Assembly (NCBI GenBank): GCA_964019335.1
Contig: OZ025753.1
Span: 124,001-188,000 of the forward strand
DNA length: 64,000 nucleotides
Direction: 5' to 3'
DNA from: Diplonema japonicum
Lineage: Eukaryota > Euglenozoa > Diplonemea > Diplonemida > Diplonemidae
The position numbers and the translations under genes were made by a program. Below are positions 45,681-55,566 of this stretch, piece after piece. Under the pieces are notes generated by a model. It was not told where the DNA came from and ran no database searches. It saw only the letters and a program-made list of their open reading frames with translations. The first letter of the stretch is position 1. Every line of letters begins with the position of its first letter.

Positions 45681-46693
45681 AAAAGAAAAAGAAAAAAAGA
45701 AACAGTCGAGCAGCTTTGTTTCTGAAGCAATACTAGCTGCAAAGCCCAGCGTGGTTGGGCATCTTCTAACATCACAGGTTTAGAAAAGGAGAGGAAGAAA
45801 AAGAAAATAAAGGAGTGGTGTGACCAAAAACTAAAAAGAAATGACTTCAACAACTCATGGCTTTTTTTTCTCTTATTTTGTTGTGTCTCATTCCCACAGG
45901 CACAGGCTTGGAATAGAAAGGACCGGCTTGGCAAGTCGATACGGATGTGGAATTAAAAGGAGGAGAGGGACAAAGAAAGGGGGAAAAAGACCAATCAGAG
46001 GTTTAAACCCCCTGAGGTATCTTGCATTTTTGCACCCCCAAGGTGGTCTCGCTTGATCTTCACTTTGCCTGTGGTTGCATGCTCGAGAGTTTTCTTTTTG
46101 ATTTTTTAAGGTTTCTTTTTGAAAGGTTTGCTGCTTTATTTTGTGATCTCCCGTCCTTTAACCCTAGCCCCTTAATGCGCCCCCACTCCCCTTTTTTTAT
46201 CAACTGTTTATCACTCTGTTTCCTGTTATTTTGTTTTTTTATTTAACTGCTGATGCAGAGGGTTGCCCGTTGACGGCCTATAACCGACCACCTTTAAAAA
46301 AAAACTCGTTCTTTTTTTTTTGTTCTTTTTTGTAAATCATGCTCAATCGGCCTCCCCCGTTCTGTTTTGTTAAGGTGCCGTCTGCAACAGCAATGTAATA
46401 ATTCACAGGTTTACGAATAAAAAAGGAGGAAGAAAAAAGAAGAGTAAACGAAAAACTACGAAATGACAACATGTCTTCACATGTTGCTGCTGGCAGCCCT
46501 CCTCGCAAGCAGTGCTGCACTCCGTCACATTGGAGGCATCGATGCCCTCGGTGATGTCAACGACGTGCAAACGATAGGGAACATCGCTTACGTTGCAGGC
46601 GGGGCCACGGGTCTCATGATATTCGATGTCAGTGATGCGTCGTCGCCGAAGCTGCTGGGCAGCAGTGCTGATTGCATTGGGTGCAACACGACA
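45681..46693 (+). repeat. Segmental duplication 2, copy B
   Basis: Near-identical to 39983-40970, including the leader relic at 45772-45855, the pyrimidine tract, the class I leader (AG at 46408) and the first codons of the propeller gene at 46463. It retains GCAGAGGGTTGCCCG near 46256, which copy A lacks and which is also present at 22617. Confidence 0.82.
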
Positions 46694-47281
46694 GTTTTTT
46701 ACGTGACTGTGGTGGGCACAACGGCTTACGTGGTTCCTGTTAACGATGCTGAACACGTCCACACAGCGTTTGCGGTCTTCGATGTGAGCAATCCCTCTTC
46801 ACCTCAACTCACGGGTGACTATCTCCACCGGTTGCCATCATATCTACGTGTTGGGAACAACAGCCTTCCTTGGGTGCTCGAGCAGCCCGATACTCAGATC
46901 TTTGATGTGAGCAGTCCATCGTCCCCAATGGCGCTGGGAAACTTCAATGGTTTAAGCGAGTCTGGGTACCCTGGTGACATCGTGGCCGTGGGGGACTTTG
47001 TGTACATTACCCCGAGGCTGTACAATGACTATGTAAGCATCATGGTGATCGATGTGACTGACCTGTCGTCACCCGAGCTGTTCGTTAATGTGACGGGCAT
47101 ACCCTGTGCCGACAAGATCGCTGTGCGGGGGAACACTGTTTATTAAAAGGGGCTGGTAATTTGGGTTGGAATTAATCAAATAATCGCAATCAAAGATGGC
47201 TGGGGAACCTCCACGTGGTGGCCCTGGGTCCCCTCCCAAGGGGGGGGAGCAAACTCCCCAGAAGGAGGCAGCATCATCAAC

Positions 47282-48940
47282 ATGGGTGCAGGTGGCGCGA
47301 ATGGCGAGGTCAGTGAAGCCGGTGCAAGCGCAGAAGGTGAAGGCGAAGGAATGGCCTTCTCGTCAGGTGCAGGAGGTGCAGGAGAAGTGGATGGACGAGG
47401 ACGACGACAACGACAGCAGCAGCAGCAGCACGATCGTACTGCGAGCCATCTGGTGGAGAGCCGGGAGGACGGGTGGGCGAAGGTGCAAGCGGACGCCAAG
47501 AACGAGACGGTGAAGGCACTCAAGGCGCTGGGAGTCACCCTGCGGGGGATCTCGGAGCCAAGAGGCGAGGCCTGGAAGGGACAGCTGACCAAGCTGGACC
47601 TCCTGGTCTACGTGGCGGCCAACGAAGAAGGGAAGGCGAAGCAGGCTGGTGCGGGGGGCTTGTTCGTAGAGGACCGCAGGAGGAAGCGAGAGAAGCAGCC
47701 ACCACTATGGCTGAGGACGTGGGACGTGGCGGCGGCGCGGGGGATCGGAGGACCTACGGCCACCCTCACAAGCAACGGGAGGGGTCTCGGTTTGGTGCAA
47801 GACGGGAACCTGGACAGCGACGACGCCAGACACAAAGCACAGGAGGCCGGCTTGCTGGTGGGAACAGGGGCTGGACGAAAGTTCGACCTCCACGGTGTGC
47901 CACGCGGGATCACGGGCGAGCAGGTGCAGGGCTTGCTACGGAACAACGGGTGGAAGGACGCGACGGTCATTCGCGTCATCCCGAAGAAGGGGCGGCAACT
48001 GGCGGTGGTCCAGTCGGCAGAGCAACCCCCGTTCGGCGAGATGCAGGTGGGGGAGCACCGGATGGCGCTGACGGCGGCGTGGAAGCAGCAACCACTGCAA
48101 ATGGTGGTGGCGAAAGGGGAAACGAGGAAGGACCCCAACGAAAACTGCGACACACGATACTCCAAGCCCGAGTTCCTCTGTTTTTACGGCAAGAACAAGG
48201 GCGAGGAGTACTGGGCGGCCGCCGACCCCGAGAAGCTGCAGGAACGGGAGCAGAAGGACGCGACCGCGGACACGACCACAGAACAGAAGAAGAAGAAGAC
48301 AAAGAAGCCGCAGAAGCAAGAACAACGACAACAACAACAACAGAAGGACACCACGATCAACGCAACAGAGCTAGAGCAATACAAAATGCTCGTCACGAAG
48401 TTGCAGAGCGAAGTCGACCGCCTCAAAGATGCGCTAAGGAGGGTGGCACGCAGGGCGATGGAGAACAGGGCCGCGACGACCCCAGCAGCCACGACAAGCG
48501 CTGCATCCCCGAAGCGGCAGAGGAGCGGCACTCCGGAACAGAACACGGAGACGCCGACGGCGAAGAAGAAGCCTGCGACGGCGGCGGCGGCAGGTGCAGT
48601 GTCCCCGAAAAAGACAAACACGAACACGAACACGAACAAGGCAGCGTCACCGAAGCGACAGAGGAGCCAGACTCCCTCACCCTCTCCGTCGCCGAAGAAG
48701 CCCGACCCCAGCAGCCCCGGTCACAGGAAGCCAACAACCTCGTCGGAAGGGAAGCTGCAAGGCAAGGAGAAGAAGAAGCAGAAGGTGCATGTGCATGCCT
48801 GGTCTGCGACCTACCAGGCCTCACAGGGTCAATGCGGGTCATGTCATGTCCAGCTGAAAGGCAGGAGGGCGAGGGTGTGCGCCATGGAGAACTGCAGGCG
48901 GGAACAATGCGTGAGCTGCATTGGAAACCTCCCCAACTGA
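47282..48940 (+). CDS. LINE B ORF1 protein, Cys-rich C-terminus
   Basis: A 552-codon frame. The N-terminal 60 residues in this frame are Gly/Ala/Glu-rich and look artificial; an alternative start at 47196 (MAGEPPRGGPGSPPKGGEQT) reads better up to about 47445 and would need one frameshift. The body has WAKVQADAKNETVKALKALG, KFDLHGVPRGITGEQVQGLL (like the corresponding part of LINE A ORF1) and RYSKPEFLCFYGKNKGEEYW, a block shared with the relic at 61129. A Gln/Lys-rich stretch, a short coiled coil (TELEQYKMLVTKLQSEVDRL), Ser-Pro basic repeats and a Cys cluster (QCGSCHVQLKGRRARVCAME, then C-x4-C-x2-C) close it. The likely role is nucleic-acid binding for retrotransposition. Confidence 0.72.
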   Translation: MGAGGANGEVSEAGASAEGEGEGMAFSSGAGGAGEVDGRGRRQRQQQQQHDRTASHLVESREDGWAKVQADAKNETVKALKALGVTLRGISEPRGEAWKGQLTKLDLLVYVAANEEGKAKQAGAGGLFVEDRRRKREKQPPLWLRTWDVAAARGIGGPTATLTSNGRGLGLVQDGNLDSDDARHKAQEAGLLVGTGAGRKFDLHGVPRGITGEQVQGLLRNNGWKDATVIRVIPKKGRQLAVVQSAEQPPFGEMQVGEHRMALTAAWKQQPLQMVVAKGETRKDPNENCDTRYSKPEFLCFYGKNKGEEYWAAADPEKLQEREQKDATADTTTEQKKKKTKKPQKQEQRQQQQQKDTTINATELEQYKMLVTKLQSEVDRLKDALRRVARRAMENRAATTPAATTSAASPKRQRSGTPEQNTETPTAKKKPATAAAAGAVSPKKTNTNTNTNKAASPKRQRSQTPSPSPSPKKPDPSSPGHRKPTTSSEGKLQGKEKKKQKVHVHAWSATYQASQGQCGSCHVQLKGRRARVCAMENCRREQCVSCIGNLPN

Positions 48941-51900
48941 AAACGGGGAGGCGGAAACCGGGGTCAGAGGAGGAAGAGGACTTCGCGAGGCTCACGGCGC
49001 AGGGGATACATCCGAACCCTGGGCCCAACATGTACGTGTCGACAGTGAACGTGGCCTCCCTACGCAACCAAATAGAGGAGGTTACGACGAAGCTGGACGT
49101 CGACGTGATCTGCACGCAGGAGACGGCGCTGACCTTAGCTGGGCAGCAGGAGATGGAGCGGGAGCTCGGGAAGAAGACGAAGAAGAAGTGGAAGCCGATG
49201 TGGGGACCGCCGCAGCCGGGAAGGAAGGTGGAGGGAATCGCTTCGAACTGGGTAGCTCAGAGGGGAGGACTGGCAACCCTAATCCGAGAACCCAGGACAG
49301 CATTGCCAGGTTCTCTGGACACCAACGACCAATCTGAAGAACAACGCAGGAGGTGGCTGCACACTCAGGTCGCAATCGATGGCAAACGCAGATGGCTACA
49401 TATCATATCGATATACTGCCCGGCAGGAACAGGACGTGAAGAGACGGCAAAGAGGGAGACCCTCCTCCACTACATCCTGCGGAAGAAGGCGAAAGAGCTC
49501 GGCAATGTGCCAATACTCGTCGTTGGCGACTTCAACACCGACGAGGCAAGATCCCCGGAACTGCGGAAGGCACTGCAGGCAGGATGGGCGGACACAGCGG
49601 ACCTATGCGCAAGATGGAGAGGGAAACAACCTGATCCAACGTTTGTACGGGAGAACTGCGCCACGCGGATCGACAGGATACTGGCAAGTCCGGCCATCAC
49701 CGGATGCCAAGTGAACCAAGCGATCAAGGGGACGGATCAACCGGACACTGACGGTTGCGCTTGAGCTCGACAGATTCAGGATGACGGTACAACGATACAT
49801 GCTGCCGAGGGGTCTGGAGACGGCAGATGAGCCAACGGAAGAACAAGGAGCCGAAGCAGTGGAAGCAGCCGGATTCCGACAGTACCTGCACGAAGGAAAT
49901 ATAACAAAAGCCTTCGAGACCCTCTCCCGGTGCACCGAAGACCTCCTCATAGACCAACCAGTGGGGACGCCGGGGAGGGCAGCGTACGTCGGAAGAGGCA
50001 AACACACCAGCACAAAGGAGAAGGAAGTGTGTGCACCAACAACGACGGGAACGGTGGGTGCAGCTACAACGTGGCAAGCGCGACTGGAAAAGCTGAAGCT
50101 CAAGACGCGGACACTGCAACAACAGCTCGAGCAGGCAGTTGAGGACAAGGGGCTAAGCAAGCCGACCCTGAACACGATAAGAAACATGAACAGGGAAGCA
50201 ATGGCTCTGGCAGTACCATCTGAACCGGTGCCGCACGACGCTGTTCTCATAGAGGACATGCTGGCAGCAGCGCTGAACATGGAAGACGCAATTGCAGCTG
50301 AGGAACGGAAGAAAAGGACCGAGGCGAACACGTCACGGAGACGAGAATACCTGGCCGAGGTTGCAGCAGGACGCGAGACAACAAGACTGGTAAAAGTCGC
50401 GAGAGGCAAACGTCAAAGCGACGGAACCAGGGCGGTCAAGGAAGGGATGGTGCTCTTTGCGTCCCCCGGACTGATCGACAGCGTCATGCGCAAGGCGTGG
50501 AAGACCGTCTTTGCGAAATACGAGTCCCGACCGGAGCCCCTCTATGCCCCCTTCAAGGCAAAGTACAGCAAGTTCGTGCAACGGCATGAGATGGAGAGGA
50601 CACAACTGACGGGAGCAAGGCTGAGGGAAGTGCTCAGAAAGAAAAGCAAGAAAAGCGCGGCAGGCATCGACGGGTGGAGGATGCTAGAGCTACGGAAACT
50701 ACCAGAGTCAGTACTAGACGCCTGGGCGATGCTCTTCCATGCGATCGAAGCAACGGGGAGGTGGCCGGAAGCCATGAAAACGGCACTGGTTACCCTCGTA
50801 CCGAAGTGCGACGATGCGGGACCACTGGAGCACAGGCCTATCACAGTCACATCTGCGGTGTACAGACTCTGGGCATGCGCGCGACTGTCTGATATCCTCA
50901 TCTGGCAGGAGAAATGGATACACGACAAGCAATACGGATTCCGCACTGGTTTCGGGACAGAGGACGCACTTTTGGACCTCGCCCTTGACATCGAAGAATC
51001 CATTCTGGAGGGGAAACCGCTAGTCGGGGTGGCACTCGACTTTGCGAAATGCTTTGACAGTGTACCGCAACAGCTGGTTCTGGAGCTGGTGGAGGACATG
51101 GGCATGGACACAGGCATCCTCAGGGCACTGAAAGGAATGTACGCAGGCATGCGAAGACGGTTCAGGTACGCAGCAGGCGTGGGGGAGGAGTTCCACACAA
51201 CCAACGGAATCCTTCAGGGATGCCCGATTTCAGTGGTACTCATCAACGCGCTGTTGGCGGTACTAATGAAGCAGGTGGAGAACGACACAGGGGTCCGCTC
51301 GCTGTCTTACGCGGACGATGCATACCTCTTGGCACGGCTCGGTGCGGCGTTGCAGGAAGGCGTAGACGCAGTGGAAGCCTTCTGCAAACAGGTGGGGATG
51401 AAGCTCAACACCAGGAAGACGAAGACCTTTGCAGTGAACAGGAAGACACCGGAGGTGAAGGTGAAAGGCGAGGAACTGCAGCCGACACGGACTGTAGGAG
51501 TACTGGGAGCCAAGCTGCGGACAGACGGCAGGCCGCAAACCAACGGCGACAGGACGGCGGAGGCACTCGGGACGCTGAGCAGGCTGGGAGCAACGCCGTT
51601 GACCTTTCAGCAGAAGGCGAAGATCATCAGCAGCACGATCCTACCGAGCTGCCTCTACGACTGCCCATTCTCACCGCCGAAAACGGGACAAATGGCCACG
51701 CTGGTGAAGGAGACCACGTACGCGCTCTGGGGGCAGAAGTACTGCACCAGGAACCCAGGCACAGTACTATCCGTGACACTGCCGGGACACACGAGCCACC
51801 CACAGAAGACCAAGCATGACCTAGAGGCGTTGAAAGGACAATGGGCGAGAGAACGAAGAGAAAAAGCGGCCAGGCTGGGGAGAAGGCCGGCAAGACCACC

Positions 51901-51943
51901 AAAGGAGGAGAAACCGCTGCTGAAAGGGGATAGGTACAGGTAG
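48941..51943 (+). pseudogene. LINE B ORF2: AP endonuclease and reverse transcriptase (frameshift near 49735)
   Basis: The endonuclease frame, open through 49764, shows GIHPNPGPN just before the domain (about 49003-49029), STVNVASLRNQ, VDVICTQETALT, LGNVPILVVGDFNTDE and TRIDRILAS. At about 49733 a one-base shift moves the reading to the frame INRTLTVALELDRFRMTVQR, open from there to 51943. That frame carries KSAAGIDGWRMLELRKLP, HRPITVTSAVYRLWACARL, ALDFAKCFDSVP, TNGILQGCPISV and SYADDAYLLA, an intact reverse transcriptase core, then LSVTLPGHTSHPQ and a basic end KEEKPLLKGDRYR. The stop is only about 50 nt from the element end. The ORF2 start codon is unclear; the frame overlaps ORF1. Confidence 0.82.
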
Positions 51944-52487
51944 AAGATGAGAACAAGGGGGCGTCTCACAAAGACTTCCTTTAACTCATATATTTATTCT
52001 TCATGCATGGAGTACTTTGGAATTGACATCAAGGATGTGGCGTCGCCTTCACCTCAGCGCTTGGCGGGTACAGGCCTCCTCTTATTCTAACATTCTTGAC
52101 TTTGATGTGGCTGGGGACATGGTGTATCTTGCTGTCTCTAATCCTCGGCTTCTCGTTCTCGATGTGAGCGCACCGTCGACGCCACGGGTTGTGGACAGCC
52201 ACTTCATCCCCGCATTCATCTCGTCTTCTTACAGACCAAGTGTCGCAGTTTCAGGTGGGAGGGTGTATGTTGCTTCTTACGGGATTTATATTTACGGGGA
52301 GAAGGCTCTCACTCCCACACCATCGTATGCCCCATCCACTGTGTCGCCTGCCACAGGACAGTCTGGTGGGGGAAGTGACAACACGTGGAAGATTGTGGTT
52401 GCTGTGATCAGTGTAGTTGCGGTCGTCATCATTGGAGGGGGTGTGGTCAAGGTATGTGTGTGGGGATACCCACCAAGAAAATCATAA

Positions 52488-53233
52488 TACAGTTCTGCTT
52501 GATGTAAAGGGAAGAGGAACCGCATACTGAAACGAGTCTTGAAGGAGTCCTAGTGGAGCTCTCCGAGTAAGGTTGTCACCCATTCGACCCAATTCCTTTT
52601 TTCTTTTTTTCTCTCTCTTAATCTTCTTCCCTCTGTTTTCTGAACGAGTCTTTGACTTGTCCAAACAAAAGGAGAACGTGCTTACGGGTTTGAAAACTTC
52701 TACAGCTTTGGGAAGTTTTTTTTTCTGTCAAGCACACGGACAAATAAGAAATACCTTCATCAGCCTTCTCTCTTTATCTATTTTTTCGCTTCTCTATTCT
52801 GACTTAAAATCATTTCAGTTACCCTTTTCCCACCTGGTTGCCCCTGAGAGCAGGTACTGAGTGCTGAGTGACCATTCGCTAAGCTCATTGTAAAGCCTCA
52901 TGATTCTCAAGGTGCTCCAAAGGCGAAAACAAAAACCCTCCCAATATTTCTATCTATACCCTTTCCCACGGTGTTATTGAGTACGAGGTAAAAGCCTCAT
53001 AGTTCTCAAGGCGGGGGGGGCGTTTAGTTAAATTCCTTTTTATGTTTTTTTTTTGTTTTATTTAAATGTTTTTTCTGTTATAGAAATGAAACTCCGATTG
53101 GGATGTCTCTATCTTGCGTGTGTGCCTGCGTAGCGCGCGAGTGTGTACAGCGCTCTCTCCTGTCCGTGCTGTGGCTGTGCGCTCTTTCGTATGATTTCGT
53201 TCAGAAGAAAAGGGGGGAGGGTGAGAAAAGAAA
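52488..53233. other. Intergenic
   Basis: Pyrimidine tract at 52590-52640, CGAGTCTTTGACTTGTCCAA (as at 39220), the 23-bp motif with TTCTGAC variant at 52795-52815, and a 100-bp repeat shared with 21690-21800 (CTAAGCTCATTGTAAAGCCT, CATGATTCTCAAGGTG), partly repeated at 52960-53010. No gene. Upstream of 53234 there is a T-rich stretch (53035-53085) but no CACAG leader. Confidence 0.5.
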
Positions 53234-54382
53234 ATGTATTACTGCCTGAAGGGATGCTCAACCGTGTGCGACGGCATGAGCGACTGCTGCGGGGCGTGCC
53301 TGTTCCCTGAGGACCACCCCTCAACAGTGTTTCTGACCTTTGGCACTGTTGTGAACCTAGCCATCGCGAGTGTAGGGCTGGGCAGGATTCTTGGCGGGGT
53401 CACTTCGACAGGATGCGACGAACCAGTAAAGGTCATGACCTACGCAGCGGTGGGAGCAGCAGCAGGGCACATCCTCTTCTGCCTATACTTCTGGAAAAGG
53501 CTCGACATCGCCATGCATAAGGGGAACGACACAGATGCTGAGGCCATGCGCATGGTGAAGTACGACCCGGGGGTGTTTGTGTACATCTTGTTCAGCATAG
53601 GGAACGCCGTCGCCTTCATCATCAGCATGACGCAGAAGAACGAGGAGGACAGCTGCACCGCTCTGGCCGCGACATCGTTCTACCTCTGGCTGTTCCTCTT
53701 TCTTTACGTGCTGTTCTTGGGCATTGTAGCGTGCTTGGCTGCCTCTACTAGCTCAGCGTGGAGCAGCATAACGCGTAGTGGGTACCAGCCTGCTGCGTCG
53801 TCGCGAGGGCGTGGGCAGAATACCACAACCACTACCACTACCACTGTTTTTGTTTCTAGTTTGAACCCGTTTCAGATATTCTTTGGGTCGCCTAAGACAA
53901 GTACCGGCAGGCCTGCGCAGCAGCCTGCGGTGGCACCTTCGGTGCCACCGCCTGTGTGCTATCAGTCTATTCCCCCGTCGGGCGGGCACGCTCAGCCTGC
54001 GACGGCTTCGTTGTGCCCTGTGCCCCCGCCGTCAGGGCCGCCGGCATCGTGCGTGGTCCCGCAACCCCCTGCACCGAAGAGGGTCGAGCAGCCAGTTGTA
54101 CAGCCGGCACCATCCGCACCCCCTGCTGCAGACGCATCCAACTCGGGTTGGCAGGTATGCAGGGAACGGGGAACATATAAATACCACAGGGCGCCGCTCA
54201 GCAGCCTCAATGGTAGGCAGAAGAAGAAAAAAGAAGAAAATATTTCACAAGGGGTGGGGGGAACAACTCATTTTACTTTTTTTTTTTCCGTCGATCCAAA
54301 TGTTTCAGCTCCAAAATCGCCTCATTCAATTCTTTTTTTTTTCTCTTTATGTTCCCTTTTTTTTGGGGGGGGAGAGGGGTAG
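53234..54382 (+). CDS. Four-helix membrane protein with Cys-rich N-terminus and Pro-rich tail
   Basis: I do not recognise the family. The frame has 382 codons. Residues 1-25 hold six Cys (MYYCLKGCSTVCDGMSDCCG). Four hydrophobic helices follow at about 31-56 (VFLTFGTVVNLAIASVGLG), 68-87, 112-132 (PGVFVYILFSIGNAVAFIIS) and 148-170 (FYLWLFLFLYVLFLGIVACL). Residues about 185-330 are a Pro/Ala/Gln-rich tail with VPPPVCYQSIPPSGGHA, presumably cytosolic. The last 50 codons (KKKKEENISQG to GGGEG) look like untranslated DNA. A 35-nt stretch at 54155-54189 that starts GTATGC and ends CCACAG would, if spliced, give SGWQGAAQQPQW and a stop at 54214-54216, a more natural end. Four-helix topology with a Cys-rich start recalls small scaffold or channel-like proteins, but no function can be claimed. 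Confidence 0.7.
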   Translation: MYYCLKGCSTVCDGMSDCCGACLFPEDHPSTVFLTFGTVVNLAIASVGLGRILGGVTSTGCDEPVKVMTYAAVGAAAGHILFCLYFWKRLDIAMHKGNDTDAEAMRMVKYDPGVFVYILFSIGNAVAFIISMTQKNEEDSCTALAATSFYLWLFLFLYVLFLGIVACLAASTSSAWSSITRSGYQPAASSRGRGQNTTTTTTTTVFVSSLNPFQIFFGSPKTSTGRPAQQPAVAPSVPPPVCYQSIPPSGGHAQPATASLCPVPPPSGPPASCVVPQPPAPKRVEQPVVQPAPSAPPAADASNSGWQVCRERGTYKYHRAPLSSLNGRQKKKKEENISQGVGGTTHFTFFFSVDPNVSAPKSPHSILFFFSLCSLFFGGGEG

Positions 54383-54606
54383 AGTAAGAGGGGGGGGGGG
54401 GGAAATGGGGGAGGGAAACCATACAAGTCGAGTCGGGGGGGGGGAAAAGGGCTAACCTAGGAATTTCTTCTTCTTTTTTTTTCTTCCTTTTTTCTTTTTC
54501 TTCCGCCCCCACCCCGTCCGTTTAATATATATATTCCCTCTCTTTCTGACACCCCTGTTACAAAACAAAAGTTGTGGGAAAAAAATAAAAAAAAATAAAA
54601 AAAAAG

Positions 54607-55566
54607 ATGAACATGACCACGCGGATAAGAACACCGTCAAACGAACTGCACGAGGTGGTGGTGACCGACAGGGACACGATCACGAATCTTTACCGAAAGG
54701 CAGCGGAAGCGGCTGGGGTGCATCACGACTCCTTTACCCTACACCACGAAAACGAGGACCTTCATCGCAACGCAGCAACAGATGTCTCCAAAATCGGGCT
54801 GACCCACGACAGCGAAATCTCAATGCTGCCGAAATCAGGCGGCACCGTCCACGTTACAGCCAGGGAACTGAAGAACAACAGCGAACTGTGGGCAGCTAGA
54901 CTACAAACTGACCCAGAGCTCACCATCGTCATTGACGTCTCAAGCACAGGACTGGCATCCTTCACACAGAATTCCATCCCGGAAAACGTACGCCATCTGA
55001 AAATAGAAGACTCATCGTCACTGGTTAGATTTGTTGGGAACGACTTCCTCGCGTCATGCTATAGTCTTGTGACTGTCGATCTGACTGGTCTCAAGGGGGT
55101 GGCGTTCATCGGGGGGAATTTTCTATCCGGTTGTACTTCTTTGCGGAAGGTACTGCTTCCCCCTTGTGTGGGTCTTGTGGAGGTGAAACCTTGTTTTCTC
55201 TCGTACTGCGAGTCCTTGGAGAGTGTTGATTTGAGTAGTTTAGGCAATGTTACTGTTCTCGGGCACGGGTTTCTCGCTTATTGCCGCTCGCTGACCGCCC
55301 TCGACATTTCCCCTTTGCAACGCGTCGTGTCGATCGGGGACTGTTCGCTTATGCACTGTTCGTCTCTTGTCTCCGTCGACCTTTCGCAGCTCCGTTGTGT
55401 TGCTTCCATCGGCGATTATTTCTTGAAGGGTTCCTCGCTCACGCACGCCAACCTCCGTACGCTGCAAAAGCGCAACACGACAGTTGGCCGTGGCTTCCTT
55501 GACGGTACCAGCGTTCCCACAGTGCAACGGAGGCTGCGGGAGCCCTGCGGGTGTTTATTAATGTAG
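54607..55566 (+). CDS. Ubiquitin-like domain plus BspA-type leucine-rich repeats
   Basis: A 319-residue protein. Residues 1-77 have the same ubiquitin-like pattern as the genes at 15542 and 57219: strand RIRTPSNELHEVVV, helix ITNLYRKAAEAAGV, strand SFTLHHENEDL and DSEISMLPK. A linker (about 78-130) contains ELWAARLQTDPELTIVIDVS, matched in the gene at 57219 by ELGHLVAADPDLVLEIDV. Residues 130-290 contain six or so LRR_5/BspA-like units of about 24 residues: FIGGNFLSGCTSLRKVLLP, VLGHGFLAYCRSLTALDIS, SIGDCSLMHCSSLVSVDLS. No signal peptide, so probably a cytosolic binding scaffold. A long pyrimidine tract (54465-54545) precedes the ATG. Confidence 0.85.
   Translation: MNMTTRIRTPSNELHEVVVTDRDTITNLYRKAAEAAGVHHDSFTLHHENEDLHRNAATDVSKIGLTHDSEISMLPKSGGTVHVTARELKNNSELWAARLQTDPELTIVIDVSSTGLASFTQNSIPENVRHLKIEDSSSLVRFVGNDFLASCYSLVTVDLTGLKGVAFIGGNFLSGCTSLRKVLLPPCVGLVEVKPCFLSYCESLESVDLSSLGNVTVLGHGFLAYCRSLTALDISPLQRVVSIGDCSLMHCSSLVSVDLSQLRCVASIGDYFLKGSSLTHANLRTLQKRNTTVGRGFLDGTSVPTVQRRLREPCGCLLM

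Larger units (their letters stand above)
47145..51992 (+). mobile_element. LINE B, non-LTR retrotransposon inserted in a propeller gene
   Basis: About 4.85 kb starting AAAAGGGGCTGGTAATTTGG and ending GGCGTCTCACAAAGACTTCC, TTTAACTCATA. It is flanked by TTTATT at 47139-47144 and 51993-51998, a short target duplication inside coding sequence. It has ORF1 and an ORF2 with endonuclease and reverse transcriptase but neither RNase H nor the C-terminal tail region of LINE A. Its 3' end is confirmed by the separate insertion at 15103-15156. One or two frameshifts disable it. Confidence 0.85.
46463..52487 (+). pseudogene. Short-form LVIVD propeller gene split by LINE B
   Basis: 46463-47144 encodes the family signal peptide and first repeat, then a divergent body: FAVFDVSNPSSPQLTGDY, TQIFDVSSPSSPMALGNF, IMVIDVTDLSSPELFVNV and GIPCADKIAVRGNTVY. 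LINE B follows. The gene resumes at 51999 with SSCMEYFGIDIKDVASPSPQ, has a small frameshift near 52070, then DFDVAGDMVYLAVSNPRLLV, LDVSAPSTPRVVDSHFIP, GGRVYVASYGIYIYGEK, a short stalk, a helix (WKIVVAVISVVAVVIIGGGV) and stop at 52487. Joining the flanks restores GNTVYSSCMEYFGI, the family motif G-T-T-V-Y-Y-S-C. The protein would have had fewer repeats and far more divergent sequence than the other members, so it is a chimera of a young 5' end and an old body. It is now broken. Confidence 0.85.

Noticed and set aside
47473-48940. Long second + strand frame (RRQERDGEGTQGAG onward) overlapping LINE B ORF1
   Set aside because: The part over ORF1 has Arg/Gly/Glu-biased shadow composition; only its downstream part from about 48950 carries the endonuclease.
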